Shown piece by piece: positions 1-8,908 of a stretch of 64,000 nt of DNA. The DNA lies in NCBI GenBank assembly GCA_016712525.1, contig JADJQX010000007.1, forward strand, positions 868,001 through 932,000. The letters are read 5' to 3'. The stretch's first letter is position 1. Every line of letters starts with the position of its first letter. The notes below the pieces were generated by a model, which ran no database searches, was not told the origin of the DNA, and was given only the letters and a program-made list of their open reading frames with translations. A program made the position numbers and the translations under genes. The DNA comes from Myxococcales bacterium. GTDB taxonomy: Bacteria > Myxococcota_A > Polyangia > Polyangiales > Polyangiaceae.

Positions 1-11
1 ACGCCCGCCGC

Positions 12-908
12 GTGGACCCCGAAGCCTCGTCCCTCGTGGACGCGGAGGCCGAAGGCGGCGCCGACGCGGCCCCCGACGCCGCGCCCGGAGATGCCGCCGA
101 CGCCGCCGTTCGGACGATCACGTTCGCCGTCATCGGAGACTTCGGCAGCGGCTCTCCGCGCGAGGCGGCCGTGGCGGCGATGGTGCGTGGTTGGGCGCCC
201 GACTTCGTCGTGACGACCGGAGACAACAACTACGCCGGCGCGGCGGACCTCACCTCGTACGACCCGAACGTCGGTCAGTTCTATGCCCCGTTCATCGCTC
301 CCTACACGGGCGCGTACGGCGCGGGTGCGGTCGAGAACGCCTTTTTTCCGGCGATCGGCAACCACGACTGGGACATCGGCGGAGGTGCGCCCTACTTCGC
401 GTTCTTCACCCTGCCCGGCAACGAGCGCTACTACGAGGTCGCGCGCGGGCCTCTTCGCCTCGTCTTCCTCGACAGCGACGCACGCGAGCCCGACGGCCGG
501 ACCCCGTCCTCGGTCCAGGGCACGTGGGCGCAGCAGGCGATGGCCGCGGCGCGCGAGCCGTTCGTGTTCGTCGTATTCCATCACCCGGCGTACACCTCGT
601 CCAACCGCGAGCCTGCCATGCTCTGGCCGTTCAAGGACTGGGGCGCCGACGCGGTCCTCACGGGCCACGTCCACAACTACGAGCGCCTCACGGACGTGGG
701 GCTCACGTACTTCGTGAACGGGCAGGGGGGCCACAGCACGCACGCGTTCGGTGCGACCCACCCGGCGAGCCAGGTCCGCTTCAACACGCTCGACGGGGCG
801 CAGCTCGTCACGGTTACCCCCACGGTGGCCACGTTCCGGTACTTCGCGGTCGACGGCTCCCTCGTCGACACCTGGAGCATCGACCCTTCGGGGCAGCCGG
901 TCCCGTGA
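12..908 (+). CDS. Metallophosphoesterase, purple acid phosphatase-like (5' end cut by window)
   Basis: The frame is open to the left edge, so the true start and any signal peptide lie outside the window. After an Ala/Asp-rich linker (about residues 1-33) comes a full calcineurin-like phosphoesterase fold with the metal-ligand blocks in order: GDF (42-44), GDNNY (70-74), GNHD (116-119), a His-His pair (190-191) and GHVHNYER (218-225). This pattern matches the small, tartrate-resistant (type 5) purple acid phosphatases, which hydrolyse phosphate monoesters with a di-metal centre. The linker resembles those that follow a lipobox in exported myxobacterial enzymes, so a periplasmic or surface location is inferred. 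The substrate is unknown. The next gene follows on the same strand. Confidence 0.88.
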   Translation: MDPEASSLVDAEAEGGADAAPDAAPGDAADAAVRTITFAVIGDFGSGSPREAAVAAMVRGWAPDFVVTTGDNNYAGAADLTSYDPNVGQFYAPFIAPYTGAYGAGAVENAFFPAIGNHDWDIGGGAPYFAFFTLPGNERYYEVARGPLRLVFLDSDAREPDGRTPSSVQGTWAQQAMAAAREPFVFVVFHHPAYTSSNREPAMLWPFKDWGADAVLTGHVHNYERLTDVGLTYFVNGQGGHSTHAFGATHPASQVRFNTLDGAQLVTVTPTVATFRYFAVDGSLVDTWSIDPSGQPVP

Positions 909-1036
909 TCGCGTAGCCATTGATCCGAGGTCCTGCGTGTGGTATGGCCGCATCGACCAGGTCTCGAGCCGTAGTGGCCGTGCCTGACGTCCGGTTCGGC
1001 CTCCGCAGGGCCGCTTCGAGAAAGGGCGCGCCTCGT

Positions 1037-4000
1037 ATGCGCGCGACTTCGCCCCGCGTGTCCACCCCATTCACGGAAGCGCTCGCCACACTCAACGACC
1101 GTGCCCTCCGTCGCCTCCTCGGCGCCAGGGCCTTCCTTCGCGGGTACGACTACGTACGCCGGGGGGCGGTCTCGGACACGGAGGTCGAAGAGGCCTCCGC
1201 GCGCGGCGTCGTTCGCGGGTCCGAGCCCGAGCCGTACCGGGTACGGCTCCGCCTGATCCCCGACGGATTCGATTCCGAGTGCTCTTGCCCTGCGTTCTCG
1301 AAAATACATGGACACTGCAAGCATGTCGCCGCGCTCCTCATCGCTCTCCGGGACAACGTGAGGCCCCGCCAGCGCCGTGAGGAAGGGGCCGCGCCGGCTC
1401 AGCCAGGGTTCTCGACGTCGGTCCCTCAGGGCGGCGGTCCTTCGTCGTCGGATGGTCCCTCGGCCGAGCCACTCCCAGGTCAAGGGCAGAGCCGCCGGGC
1501 CAAGCGTCGGGCTGGGCGTGCCCTCAAGCTCGCGCAGCAGGGGCAGCCCATCGCCCCGCACACGGCCCCGCGCCCGATGCCCGGTCGTCCTCACTATGCC
1601 TCGGGCGACGGGCGCGTCCCGACCGGCGTCGACGCGTGGCTCCCCGACGCGATGCCCCAAGCCCCGAAGCGCGTCGAGTACCGCGTCCAGGTGCGGCCGA
1701 CCTCGCTCTCCGTGTCCGTGCTCGATCCCGACACACGCACCCCGCTCCTCCCGAGCCAGCTCATGGCCTCCCAGGCCCAGACGCCCACCGGCGACCGTGA
1801 CGCCCTGCGGATGCTCGCGCGCCTCGAGAACGACGGCCCGCGGCGCGTCGGGATCGAGGTCCGCGGCGAGGACGCGGCCGATCTCCTCCCGCTCCTCAAG
1901 GGGCGTCGGGTCATCCTCGAGCCGCAGATGATGGAGCTCCGGTTCGGCGACGAGCCGCTCCGCCCCCGCTTCGATCTCGAGCTCACCCAGGACGGCTCGC
2001 AGGTGCTCGTGAAGTCGAGCTTCCAGCGCCCCGGCGATCCGCGCCGTTTCACGACCGCGCAGGGCGCTTGGCTCGAGGGCAGCCCGGGCTGGCACGTCGA
2101 CCCGCAAGAGGGGTTCGCGAGGCCCATCGATCGCCGCGTCTCACCGGCCGCGCTCCGCCGTCTCACCCGCGCGCCCTTCATCCACGAGCCCGCCGAGGAT
2201 CTCGCGCGCCTCGTCGCCCAAGGCCTCCCGCGCGTGGCCCTCGAGGTCGGGGCCGAGCTGCCCGAGCTCTCTCAGGTCGCCGACGTGGTCGACCTGGTCC
2301 CCACGTTCCGCATGCGGGCCGGCGGTGGTCTCACCGAGGCCCACGTTTCCCTACGCGCGGCCTACGAGGATCTCGAGATCGACGTGCGCGCCGACGGCAT
2401 GACCCCGCCGGTCCTCCTCAAGGCGAATCCGGGCTCGAAGCGCGTCAAGTGCATCCGTTGCGACATCGCCGCACAGCAGGAAGCGGCGGGCAAGCTGCGC
2501 GACGCCGGCCTCTCTCCGGACGAGGACGGCCAGAGCTTCGTCGCCCGCGGGGACGACGCCATCCAGTTCTGGACCGAGGGCATCGGCGCGCTGCCCGAGG
2601 AGTGGGACCTCTTCGTCCCGGACGACCTCGTCGACGTGCAGGTGCGCGGCGAGAGCCTCGCGGCGAGCGCGCGGGTCTCGAGCGGCGTCGATTGGCTCTC
2701 CCTCCGGCTCTCGTTCGAGGCGGGTGGCGTGGCGGTCACCCAAGAAGAGCTCGCGCGCTGCCTCGCCGAGGGGCGAAGGTACGTGAGGCTCGCCGACGGC
2801 TCGTTCGCGCGCCTCGACGCCGACAAGGTGCGCGCCGTGCTGTTGCGCCAGGCCGAGATTCTGGCGACGGGCGGCGGGCAGGGGGGCAAGCTCCCTCTCT
2901 CCCAGGCCGGGCGCATCCAAGAGCTCCTCGAGCAGGTCGGCCGGGCCCACGTCGCCGATAGCGCGAAGGCCCTCTTCGGCAAGCTCCGCGACATCGACGA
3001 GATCAAGGGCGCGAAGAAGCCACGCAACCTGAAGGCGCAGCTCCGCCCCTACCAAGAGGCCGGCTTCCAGTGGCTCTGGTTCTTGCACGAGATCGGCTCG
3101 GGCGGCGTGCTCGCCGACGACATGGGCCTCGGCAAGACGATCCAGACGATCTCGCTGCTCTTGGCCGTGAAGGCCGCCGACGCCAAGACCGAGGGGGCTC
3201 CGCCGTTCAAGGCCCTCATCGTCGCGCCGACGAGCGTGGTGACCAACTGGATGCGCGAGATCGACAAGTTCGCGCCATCGCTCAAACACGTCGTCTGGCA
3301 CGGCGGAGACCGAAAAGAGCGCACCGACGAGCTCGACGACGCCGACGTGGTCATCACGAGCTACGCGCTCCTCCGTCGCGACGAGGAGCTCCTGTCGAAG
3401 CAGAAGCTCCGGTACGCCATCCTCGACGAGGCGCAGAACATCAAGAACCCGCTCTCGGCCACGGCTCGCGCCGCCAAGCGCCTCCGCGCCGATCGCAGGC
3501 TCGCCCTCTCCGGCACCCCGATCGAAAACCGCCTCTCGGAGATCTGGTCGATCTTCGACTTCGTGAGCCCCGGCTTGCTCGGCCCGCTCGACAAGTTCGA
3601 GGAGCGCTACTCGCGCCCGATCGACTCCGGGGATCAGAAGGCCGCGCAGCGCCTCCGGGCCACGATCCACCCGTTCATTCTCCGCCGCACGAAGGGCGAG
3701 GTCGCGAAGGATCTGCCCGAGAAGATCGAGAGCGACCAGTTCTGCGAGCTCACGGGCGAGCAGGGCGCGCTCTACGGCGCGGTGCTCAAAGAGGTCCGCG
3801 CCCAGGTCATGGGCGAGGTCGAGCGCCAAGGTGTGGCGAAGTCCCACATCCAGATCCTCGCGGGGCTCACGAGGCTCCGCCAGGCGGCGTGCGATCCTCG
3901 GCTGCTCGGGCTCCCGCGCGAGTTCTCGAACGAGGACTCGGGCAAGCTCCAAGCGCTCCGCGAGCTCGTCCAGACGTGCGTCGACGGTGGCCACCGTGTG

Positions 4001-4450
4001 CTCGTCTTCAGCCAGTTCGTCTCCATGCTCACGCTGATCCGCAAGGCCCTCGACGAGGACCGCGTGGCCTACGAGTACCTCGACGGCTCGACGAAGGACC
4101 GCCTCGCGCGCGTCGAGTCGTTCCAGCGCGACGACGGGCCGCCGGTGTTCCTCATCTCGCTCAAGGCGGGAGGCTCGGGCCTGAACCTCACGGCGGCCGA
4201 CACGGTCATCCACTTCGACCCGTGGTGGAACCCGGCCGTCGAGGATCAGGCGACCGATCGCGCCCACCGCATCGGTCAGACCCGCGTCGTCACGACGTAC
4301 CGCCTCATCGCGAAGGGCACCATCGAGGAGAAGATCCTCGAGCTCGGCGGCAAGAAGCGGGAGCTCGTCGGCGCGGTGCTCACCGAGGACGCGGGTGGCG
4401 CCAAGAAGCTCACGAAGGGCGATCTCGAGGATCTCTTCCGCGACGGCTGA
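1037..4450 (+). CDS. SWIM zinc-finger SNF2-family helicase/ATPase
   Basis: A protein of 1137 residues from the ATG at 1037, which has AAAGGG upstream; the frame is open back to a TTG at 920, so a longer form is possible. It carries a SWIM zinc finger (C82-x-C84-x9-C94-x-H96), a central part matching no domain I recognise, then a complete SNF2 motor. Visible motor motifs are Walker A GLGKT (697-701), DEAQ (from 797), SGTPIENR, and the C-terminal helicase block ending in the SNF2 signature DRAHRIGQ. The architecture matches bacterial HepA/RapA-like SWIM-SNF2 proteins, ATP-driven DNA translocases with a presumed role in remodelling protein-DNA complexes or transcription recycling. It stands alone on the + strand and is followed by a hairpin at 4502-4546. 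Confidence 0.92.
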   Translation: MRATSPRVSTPFTEALATLNDRALRRLLGARAFLRGYDYVRRGAVSDTEVEEASARGVVRGSEPEPYRVRLRLIPDGFDSECSCPAFSKIHGHCKHVAALLIALRDNVRPRQRREEGAAPAQPGFSTSVPQGGGPSSSDGPSAEPLPGQGQSRRAKRRAGRALKLAQQGQPIAPHTAPRPMPGRPHYASGDGRVPTGVDAWLPDAMPQAPKRVEYRVQVRPTSLSVSVLDPDTRTPLLPSQLMASQAQTPTGDRDALRMLARLENDGPRRVGIEVRGEDAADLLPLLKGRRVILEPQMMELRFGDEPLRPRFDLELTQDGSQVLVKSSFQRPGDPRRFTTAQGAWLEGSPGWHVDPQEGFARPIDRRVSPAALRRLTRAPFIHEPAEDLARLVAQGLPRVALEVGAELPELSQVADVVDLVPTFRMRAGGGLTEAHVSLRAAYEDLEIDVRADGMTPPVLLKANPGSKRVKCIRCDIAAQQEAAGKLRDAGLSPDEDGQSFVARGDDAIQFWTEGIGALPEEWDLFVPDDLVDVQVRGESLAASARVSSGVDWLSLRLSFEAGGVAVTQEELARCLAEGRRYVRLADGSFARLDADKVRAVLLRQAEILATGGGQGGKLPLSQAGRIQELLEQVGRAHVADSAKALFGKLRDIDEIKGAKKPRNLKAQLRPYQEAGFQWLWFLHEIGSGGVLADDMGLGKTIQTISLLLAVKAADAKTEGAPPFKALIVAPTSVVTNWMREIDKFAPSLKHVVWHGGDRKERTDELDDADVVITSYALLRRDEELLSKQKLRYAILDEAQNIKNPLSATARAAKRLRADRRLALSGTPIENRLSEIWSIFDFVSPGLLGPLDKFEERYSRPIDSGDQKAAQRLRATIHPFILRRTKGEVAKDLPEKIESDQFCELTGEQGALYGAVLKEVRAQVMGEVERQGVAKSHIQILAGLTRLRQAACDPRLLGLPREFSNEDSGKLQALRELVQTCVDGGHRVLVFSQFVSMLTLIRKALDEDRVAYEYLDGSTKDRLARVESFQRDDGPPVFLISLKAGGSGLNLTAADTVIHFDPWWNPAVEDQATDRAHRIGQTRVVTTYRLIAKGTIEEKILELGGKKRELVGAVLTEDAGGAKKLTKGDLEDLFRDG

Positions 4451-4501
4451 TCGAGACGGCGACGCGCGCCCTCGGCAGGAGCCCGGCGCGCGCGTCTACG
4501 C

Positions 4502-4546
4502 CAGGGCTCACGGGATTCGCTTATCGAAGCGCTTCGTGAGCCCCTG
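4502..4546 (+). terminator. Hairpin after the SNF2 gene
   Basis: CAGGGCTCACG (4502-4512) pairs with CGTGAGCCCCTG (4535-4546) with one bulged C; a nested CGCTT/AAGCG pair sits in the loop. It lies 51 bases after the helicase stop. No T-run follows, so it is terminator-like but not a classical intrinsic terminator. Confidence 0.45.
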
Positions 4547-4550
4547 CGTG

Positions 4551-4569
4551 GCCCAAAACAAACTTGGGC
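4551..4569 (+). promoter_or_regulatory. Small hairpin just upstream of the kinase gene
   Basis: GCCCAA (4551-4556) and TTGGGC (4564-4569) form a 6-bp stem with an A-rich loop, ending 42 bases before the kinase ATG. It could be a leader hairpin or an operator half-site pair. No sigma-70-like promoter is obvious here. Confidence 0.3.
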
Positions 4570-4611
4570 ACGGAACGGTCACCCGGTACGCTGATTTCCG
4601 AAGCGCGCAGG

Positions 4612-7152
4612 ATGGATCCGAAGGAACCTCTCGACCGGCTGGGTGGCTACCGTGTGCTCCGCCGCATCGCGACGGGAGGGACGAGCGACGTCCTCCTCGC
4701 GAAGGCCGAGGGCCCGCTCGGGTTCGAGCGCCAGGTCGTGCTCAAGCTGCTCCTGTCGCAGTACCGGGACGACCCGCAGTTCGCGCGTATGTTCGCGCGG
4801 GAGGCGGCCGCCTACGCGAGGCTCTCGCACCCGGCGATCGTGCGCCTCTTCGACTTCTTCTCGCAGAACGAGCAGCTCGTCATGGTGCTCGAGTTCGTCG
4901 ACGGGATGCCCCTCAACCGGCTCCGCGCGACGCTCAAGGACGCGGGCAAAAAACTAAGTGATCTTGCATCCTTGTACGTGGCCGATCGGGTCTTCGACGC
5001 CCTCGCTTCGGCGCACGGCTACGTCGACGCTCAGGGGCAGAAATCGCCGGTCATCCACCGCGACGTGAACCCGTCGAACGTGCTCGTGGGGTGGAACAGC
5101 GAGGTGAAGCTCGCGGACTTCGGCATCGCGCGTGTCACCGGGGTGCGCTCGGACACGCAGGCCGGCCTCATCAAGGGCACCTTCGGCTACATGGCGCCCG
5201 AGCAGGTCGCCGGGGGCGACATCGGCCCCCACACGGACGTCTACGCGGCGGGCGTGCTGCTCTGGGAAATGCTCGCGCACCGCAAGGCGATCCAGCGGGG
5301 CGCGCTCCCCGAGATCGAGATCCTCCGCGCGATGGCCGAGCCGAAGATCGTCTCGCTCGACATCTTGCGCCCCGACCTCGACCCGCGGCTCCGCGCGGCC
5401 GTAGCGGCGATGATCGAGCCCGCCCCCGAGAAGCGGACGATCACGGCCGAGGAGGTGTGCCGTACCCTGCGCGACGTCGTTCAGCCGGGGGCCGGGCGAG
5501 GCGAGCTCCACGAGCTCTTGAAGGTCGCCAAAGAGCGCGAGAAGGCGAAAAAGAAGCCCTCGGGGCACGAGCCCGTCGCCGAGCCCGTGGCCTCGCCGGC
5601 GCCTCCCGCCGCCAAAGCGCCGAGCGTGCCCCCGAAGGCACCCGAGGTGCGCGCGAAGGCGCTCGACCACGTGCCCGCGATGCTCCGCACCGAGCCCCCG
5701 CCGAAGCCGACCGAAGGGGACACCGACGCCGACGCGACGAACGAGCTCGACGTGGACAAGCTCTTCGACGGCCTGGCGCTCCCCGACGAGAGCTCTCCGC
5801 TGCTCGAGATCCTCGAGAGCGGCCCGTCGACGGTGCCGGACGAGAAATCCACGGCGCCCACGTCGCCGCCGCCCAAAGCCGCCTCGACCAAACCCCCGCC
5901 GCCGCTCCCTGCGGCCGCGAAGGCCCCGACGACCCAGCCCCTCGCGGCCACGCTCGCGTCCGAGCCGACCCAAGGCAAGACGGGCCCGATGCCCGCCAAA
6001 GAGAGCCCACGGTCGGGGTCGGGGACTGCCCCACTTCTGCCACGTCCACCTACCCCCGGGCAGCCCATCGCGCCGGCGAAGGCCACGACGACGCTGGCCA
6101 AGACCGCTGCGTCGCCCCCTCCCGTGCCCAAGGCTGCCCAAGGGGCGCTCCCGGGCCCCGCTGGGGCGCCGAAGCCCGTGACGGCCGCCGAGCTCGCCAC
6201 GGAGAAGGCGCGGGCGGAGAGCTCCGAGGCCTCGTTCGACGACACGACGGTGGCGCGCGGCTCGGCTCGAGCCGACGTGGTCCCGCTCCCTTCGGCCAAA
6301 GCGACCCTGATGATGGGGAGCCCCGAAGCGGCGCCGCTCGTCCCCCAAGACGAGAAGACCGGGCTCGTCGACGGGGCGAAGGTCACGACCGCGATCATGG
6401 CGGAGCGGCCTCCGCAGCTCGCCCCGCAAGCGCCTCCTGCCCCGCCGATGCCTCCCGCGGCGCCCGTGGGCCTGTCCGGTGGGGCTCCTCCGCCTCCTCC
6501 GCCTCCTCCGATGGTCTCTCCGCTCATGGCGCCGGCGGCCCCGCTCGTCGCGCTCGACCCTCGCCTCGTACCGCCGGTCCCTCCGCCGCGGCCCAGCATC
6601 GTCGGTCGGGTCGTCGCCCTCGTCTTCGTCGCGCTTTTGTCGGCAGGCGGAGGGGTCGCCTACGTGAAGCGCGCACGGTGGCTGCCGGCGCTCGGGATAG
6701 GCGTGGCCCCCGAGCCCCAAAGCACCGCCTCTTCCCCGCCGGCGAGCGCGTCGGTCCCGCCGCCCGTCGAGCCTCCCATCGCGTTCGGTTCGTCGGCGCC
6801 GCCCGTCGCGTCCGCACCGGAAGCGGGACCGGCGTCCGACGCGTCGGCGCGTGACGCCGCAGCGCTCCCGAAGGACGCCTCGGTGGAGGTCACGAAAGAC
6901 GCCGAATCTCCCGCCCCGGCGCCCTCGGCCTCGTCGGCGAGCGCCCTCGTCGCGAAGGCGAGCACGACGATCCTCTCGACCCGCTCGGCGTCGCCGAACC
7001 ACCGCATTTTCTTCGACGGGCGCGTCGTCGGGGAGACGCCGGCGTCGGTCGAGGTCCCTTGCGGAAAACACACCGTGCAGCTCGGGAGCGCGGGCACCTC
7101 ACGGACGCTCGAGCTGCCTTGCGGTCAGGAGCTCGTGGTCGGCGACAGGTGA
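4612..7152 (+). CDS. Membrane Ser/Thr protein kinase with C-terminal PEGA-like domain
   Basis: A Hanks-type kinase of 846 residues. The catalytic domain (about 9-275) shows a glycine-rich loop, ATP-binding Lys45, the catalytic-loop motif HRDVNPSN (149-156), DFG (169-171) and APE (195-197), so it should be active. An unusually long Pro/Ala/Lys-rich linker (about 310-660) leads to one transmembrane helix (about 667-685), a second Pro/Ala linker and a C-terminal PEGA-like beta domain (about 785-846) with two cysteines. This places the kinase in the cytoplasm and the PEGA-like part in the periplasm, a usual plan for myxobacterial receptor kinases. I chose the ATG at 4612 because the kinase fold starts eight residues later; an upstream TTG at 4564 is possible. 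Its targets are unknown. Confidence 0.93.
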   Translation: MDPKEPLDRLGGYRVLRRIATGGTSDVLLAKAEGPLGFERQVVLKLLLSQYRDDPQFARMFAREAAAYARLSHPAIVRLFDFFSQNEQLVMVLEFVDGMPLNRLRATLKDAGKKLSDLASLYVADRVFDALASAHGYVDAQGQKSPVIHRDVNPSNVLVGWNSEVKLADFGIARVTGVRSDTQAGLIKGTFGYMAPEQVAGGDIGPHTDVYAAGVLLWEMLAHRKAIQRGALPEIEILRAMAEPKIVSLDILRPDLDPRLRAAVAAMIEPAPEKRTITAEEVCRTLRDVVQPGAGRGELHELLKVAKEREKAKKKPSGHEPVAEPVASPAPPAAKAPSVPPKAPEVRAKALDHVPAMLRTEPPPKPTEGDTDADATNELDVDKLFDGLALPDESSPLLEILESGPSTVPDEKSTAPTSPPPKAASTKPPPPLPAAAKAPTTQPLAATLASEPTQGKTGPMPAKESPRSGSGTAPLLPRPPTPGQPIAPAKATTTLAKTAASPPPVPKAAQGALPGPAGAPKPVTAAELATEKARAESSEASFDDTTVARGSARADVVPLPSAKATLMMGSPEAAPLVPQDEKTGLVDGAKVTTAIMAERPPQLAPQAPPAPPMPPAAPVGLSGGAPPPPPPPPMVSPLMAPAAPLVALDPRLVPPVPPPRPSIVGRVVALVFVALLSAGGGVAYVKRARWLPALGIGVAPEPQSTASSPPASASVPPPVEPPIAFGSSAPPVASAPEAGPASDASARDAAALPKDASVEVTKDAESPAPAPSASSASALVAKASTTILSTRSASPNHRIFFDGRVVGETPASVEVPCGKHTVQLGSAGTSRTLELPCGQELVVGDR

Positions 7153-7177
7153 CGGCCCGCCGCTCGCTCCGACCCGC

Positions 7178-7918
7178 TCAAGGTCCCGCGTCGAGGGGGG
7201 CTCCGGCGTCGAGCAGGCCCGGCGCCTGGGGCCCGCGGCCCTGGAAATAGGCCCAAAAGAGCTCGGCCCAGTCGGCCCCGCCCTTCTCGGTCGGGTGGAT
7301 GTGGTCGCCGGCGCGCTTCAACGTGAGGTTCCGCGAGTCGAAGAATTTGCAGGGCGCCGAGTGCTCTTTGATGACGTCCACGATGCCGCTGTCCGGCTTC
7401 CACGTGGGAGGGCTCATCCAGTAGCACTCGCGGTCGCCGATCTTCTTCACGATGGCCTCGACCGCGGCGATGTGGTTCTGCGGGAACGGGATGAAGACGT
7501 CGTTCGCGCCGAGCGTCAGGATGACGATGTCGGGCTTGTGTTTGTCGAGCAGGTTCTTGAGGCGCGGGCTCCGCGCGTAGGTGCCGATCGACACGCTCAC
7601 CTCGTAGTCGCGCACGAACTTGGCGCCCTCGGCCTTGAATTTCGCCCCGAGGGCCTTCGTGAGCCCGCCGTCACCGCCGACCATCGAGTCGCCCGCGTGA
7701 AGCACGACCTTGCCCGTGAGATCGCGCGGGGGAGGGAGGGCGGCGCTCGCGTCGTGGGGGACATCGGCCTGCGCGTCCGCCGCCTCGGGGGCGAGAGGAG
7801 CGGCCGCGTCGCCCTCGGAGGCGGGCTTCGGAGTGTCCTTGTGCGAGCACGCGAACGACGCGAGCGCGAGGGAGAGCAGCGTCGCGACCGTGCGCGCACG
7901 AGAGCCAGCGGGTGCCAT
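7178..7918 (-). CDS. SGNH-hydrolase lipoprotein (copy 1)
   Basis: 246 residues. A signal peptide ends in a lipobox with Cys24, followed by an acidic/Ala-rich linker. SGNH/GDSL esterase blocks are present: GDS (76-78, nucleophile Ser78), GAND (137-140, oxyanion Asn139) and DxxH (D205, H208). Such enzymes deacylate or acylate glycans and lipids; the DUF459-like and AlgX/OafB-like branches act on surface polysaccharide, which would suit the glycan genes further upstream. It is a tandem paralogue of the gene at 7957-8784, with the same order and very similar sequence around each motif. It is convergent with the kinase gene, 25 bases away. Confidence 0.85.
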   Translation of the reverse strand: MAPAGSRARTVATLLSLALASFACSHKDTPKPASEGDAAAPLAPEAADAQADVPHDASAALPPPRDLTGKVVLHAGDSMVGGDGGLTKALGAKFKAEGAKFVRDYEVSVSIGTYARSPRLKNLLDKHKPDIVILTLGANDVFIPFPQNHIAAVEAIVKKIGDRECYWMSPPTWKPDSGIVDVIKEHSAPCKFFDSRNLTLKRAGDHIHPTEKGGADWAELFWAYFQGRGPQAPGLLDAGAPLDAGP

Positions 7919-7956
7919 GCGAGGCGAAGCGCTTACCACAGCCGGGCCTCGGGCGA

Positions 7957-8784
7957 TCAGCGTTCGCTGGCGCTCGCCCCGATGCGGACCGTGCCGCCGC
8001 GTCGGAGCGTGCGATCGTCGGGCTCGTCCGCGGGGGAGACCGTGGGGTGGGGAGCGGGGGCGGCTTTGCCCTCGAAGAACGCGAGGAAGTGCTCGGCCCA
8101 GGTCGCGCCGCCCTCGTCGTTCGGGTGGATGCGGTCCTTCGCGCGGGCGATGTCGAGCGAGCTCGAGTCGAAGAACTTGCATGCCCCGGCGTGTGCGCGA
8201 ATCACGGCGACGATGCCGGTGTCCGGCTTCCACGTGGGCGGCCCGACCCAGTAACACTCGCGGGCTCCCACGGTCTTCACGATGCTCTCGACGTACCCGC
8301 CGAAGTACTCCGGGTACGGCAGGAAGACGTCGTTCGCGCCGAGCGTGAGGATGACGATGTCGGGTTTGTAGTGGTCGAGCAGGCGCCGAAACCTGGGGGC
8401 TTGCGAGTACTTACGGATCGAGACGGCCACCTCGGCGTCCCTCACGAAGCGAGCCCCTTCGGCCGTGAAGTAGTGCCCGAGCGCCTTCGCGAGGCCCCCG
8501 TTCCCTCCGACCATCGAGTCGCCGGCGTGGAGCACGGTCTTTCCCTTGAGGTCCCGCGGGAGGGGCAGAGCCGCCTCGGGCTTCTTGCTCTCGACCGGTG
8601 GGGCCGAGGCCTCGGGGGCGGCAGCGGGCGCTACCTTCGCGGGGAGCTTCGTCGGTGCGGGACGGCGGGGCGGGGCCGGCGGCTCTTCGGCAGGTTTGTC
8701 GACGCACGCCGAGCCCGTGAGCGCGAGGAGGAGACACGTCGCGGCGAGCGCCGCCGTGCCACGAGGAGAGAGCCCGGCCTTCAC
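7957..8784 (-). CDS. SGNH-hydrolase lipoprotein (copy 2)
   Basis: 275 residues from the GTG at 8784, chosen because it gives a compact signal peptide ending in lipobox Cys27; the frame stays open to an ATG at 8901. After a Pro/Ala-rich linker the SGNH catalytic residues are all present: Ser90 in GDS, Asn151 in GAND, and Asp217/His220 in DRIH. The core is closely similar to the neighbouring copy at 7178-7918, and the only clear differences are in the linker and C-terminal tail, so this looks like a local duplication. Predicted site: outer or periplasmic face, membrane-anchored. The substrate cannot be read from the sequence; acylated glycan is the best guess. Confidence 0.84.
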   Translation of the reverse strand: MKAGLSPRGTAALAATCLLLALTGSACVDKPAEEPPAPPRRPAPTKLPAKVAPAAAPEASAPPVESKKPEAALPLPRDLKGKTVLHAGDSMVGGNGGLAKALGHYFTAEGARFVRDAEVAVSIRKYSQAPRFRRLLDHYKPDIVILTLGANDVFLPYPEYFGGYVESIVKTVGARECYWVGPPTWKPDTGIVAVIRAHAGACKFFDSSSLDIARAKDRIHPNDEGGATWAEHFLAFFEGKAAPAPHPTVSPADEPDDRTLRRGGTVRIGASASER

Positions 8785-8908
8785 CCCCGCATTGTCGGCG
8801 AGCTTCGCCCGTCCTGTCGAGAGAGACGCGGGACGAAAAAGCGGCGCGTGCCGAAATGGCGAAAGGCACACCCCGTGGGGCGTGCCTTCGGCCGCAGTCA
8901 TCGGACGT

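Noticed and set aside
920..1036. TTG at 920 as the start of the SNF2 helicase
   Set aside because: The 39 extra residues are Arg-rich, without ribosome site or domain character; the ATG at 1037 has AAAGGG upstream.
2351..7071. Long minus-strand frames (2351-4267 and 4954-7071) opposite the helicase and kinase
   Set aside because: The plus-strand genes carry complete catalytic motifs; the minus frames are Arg/Leu/Glu-rich mirror products.
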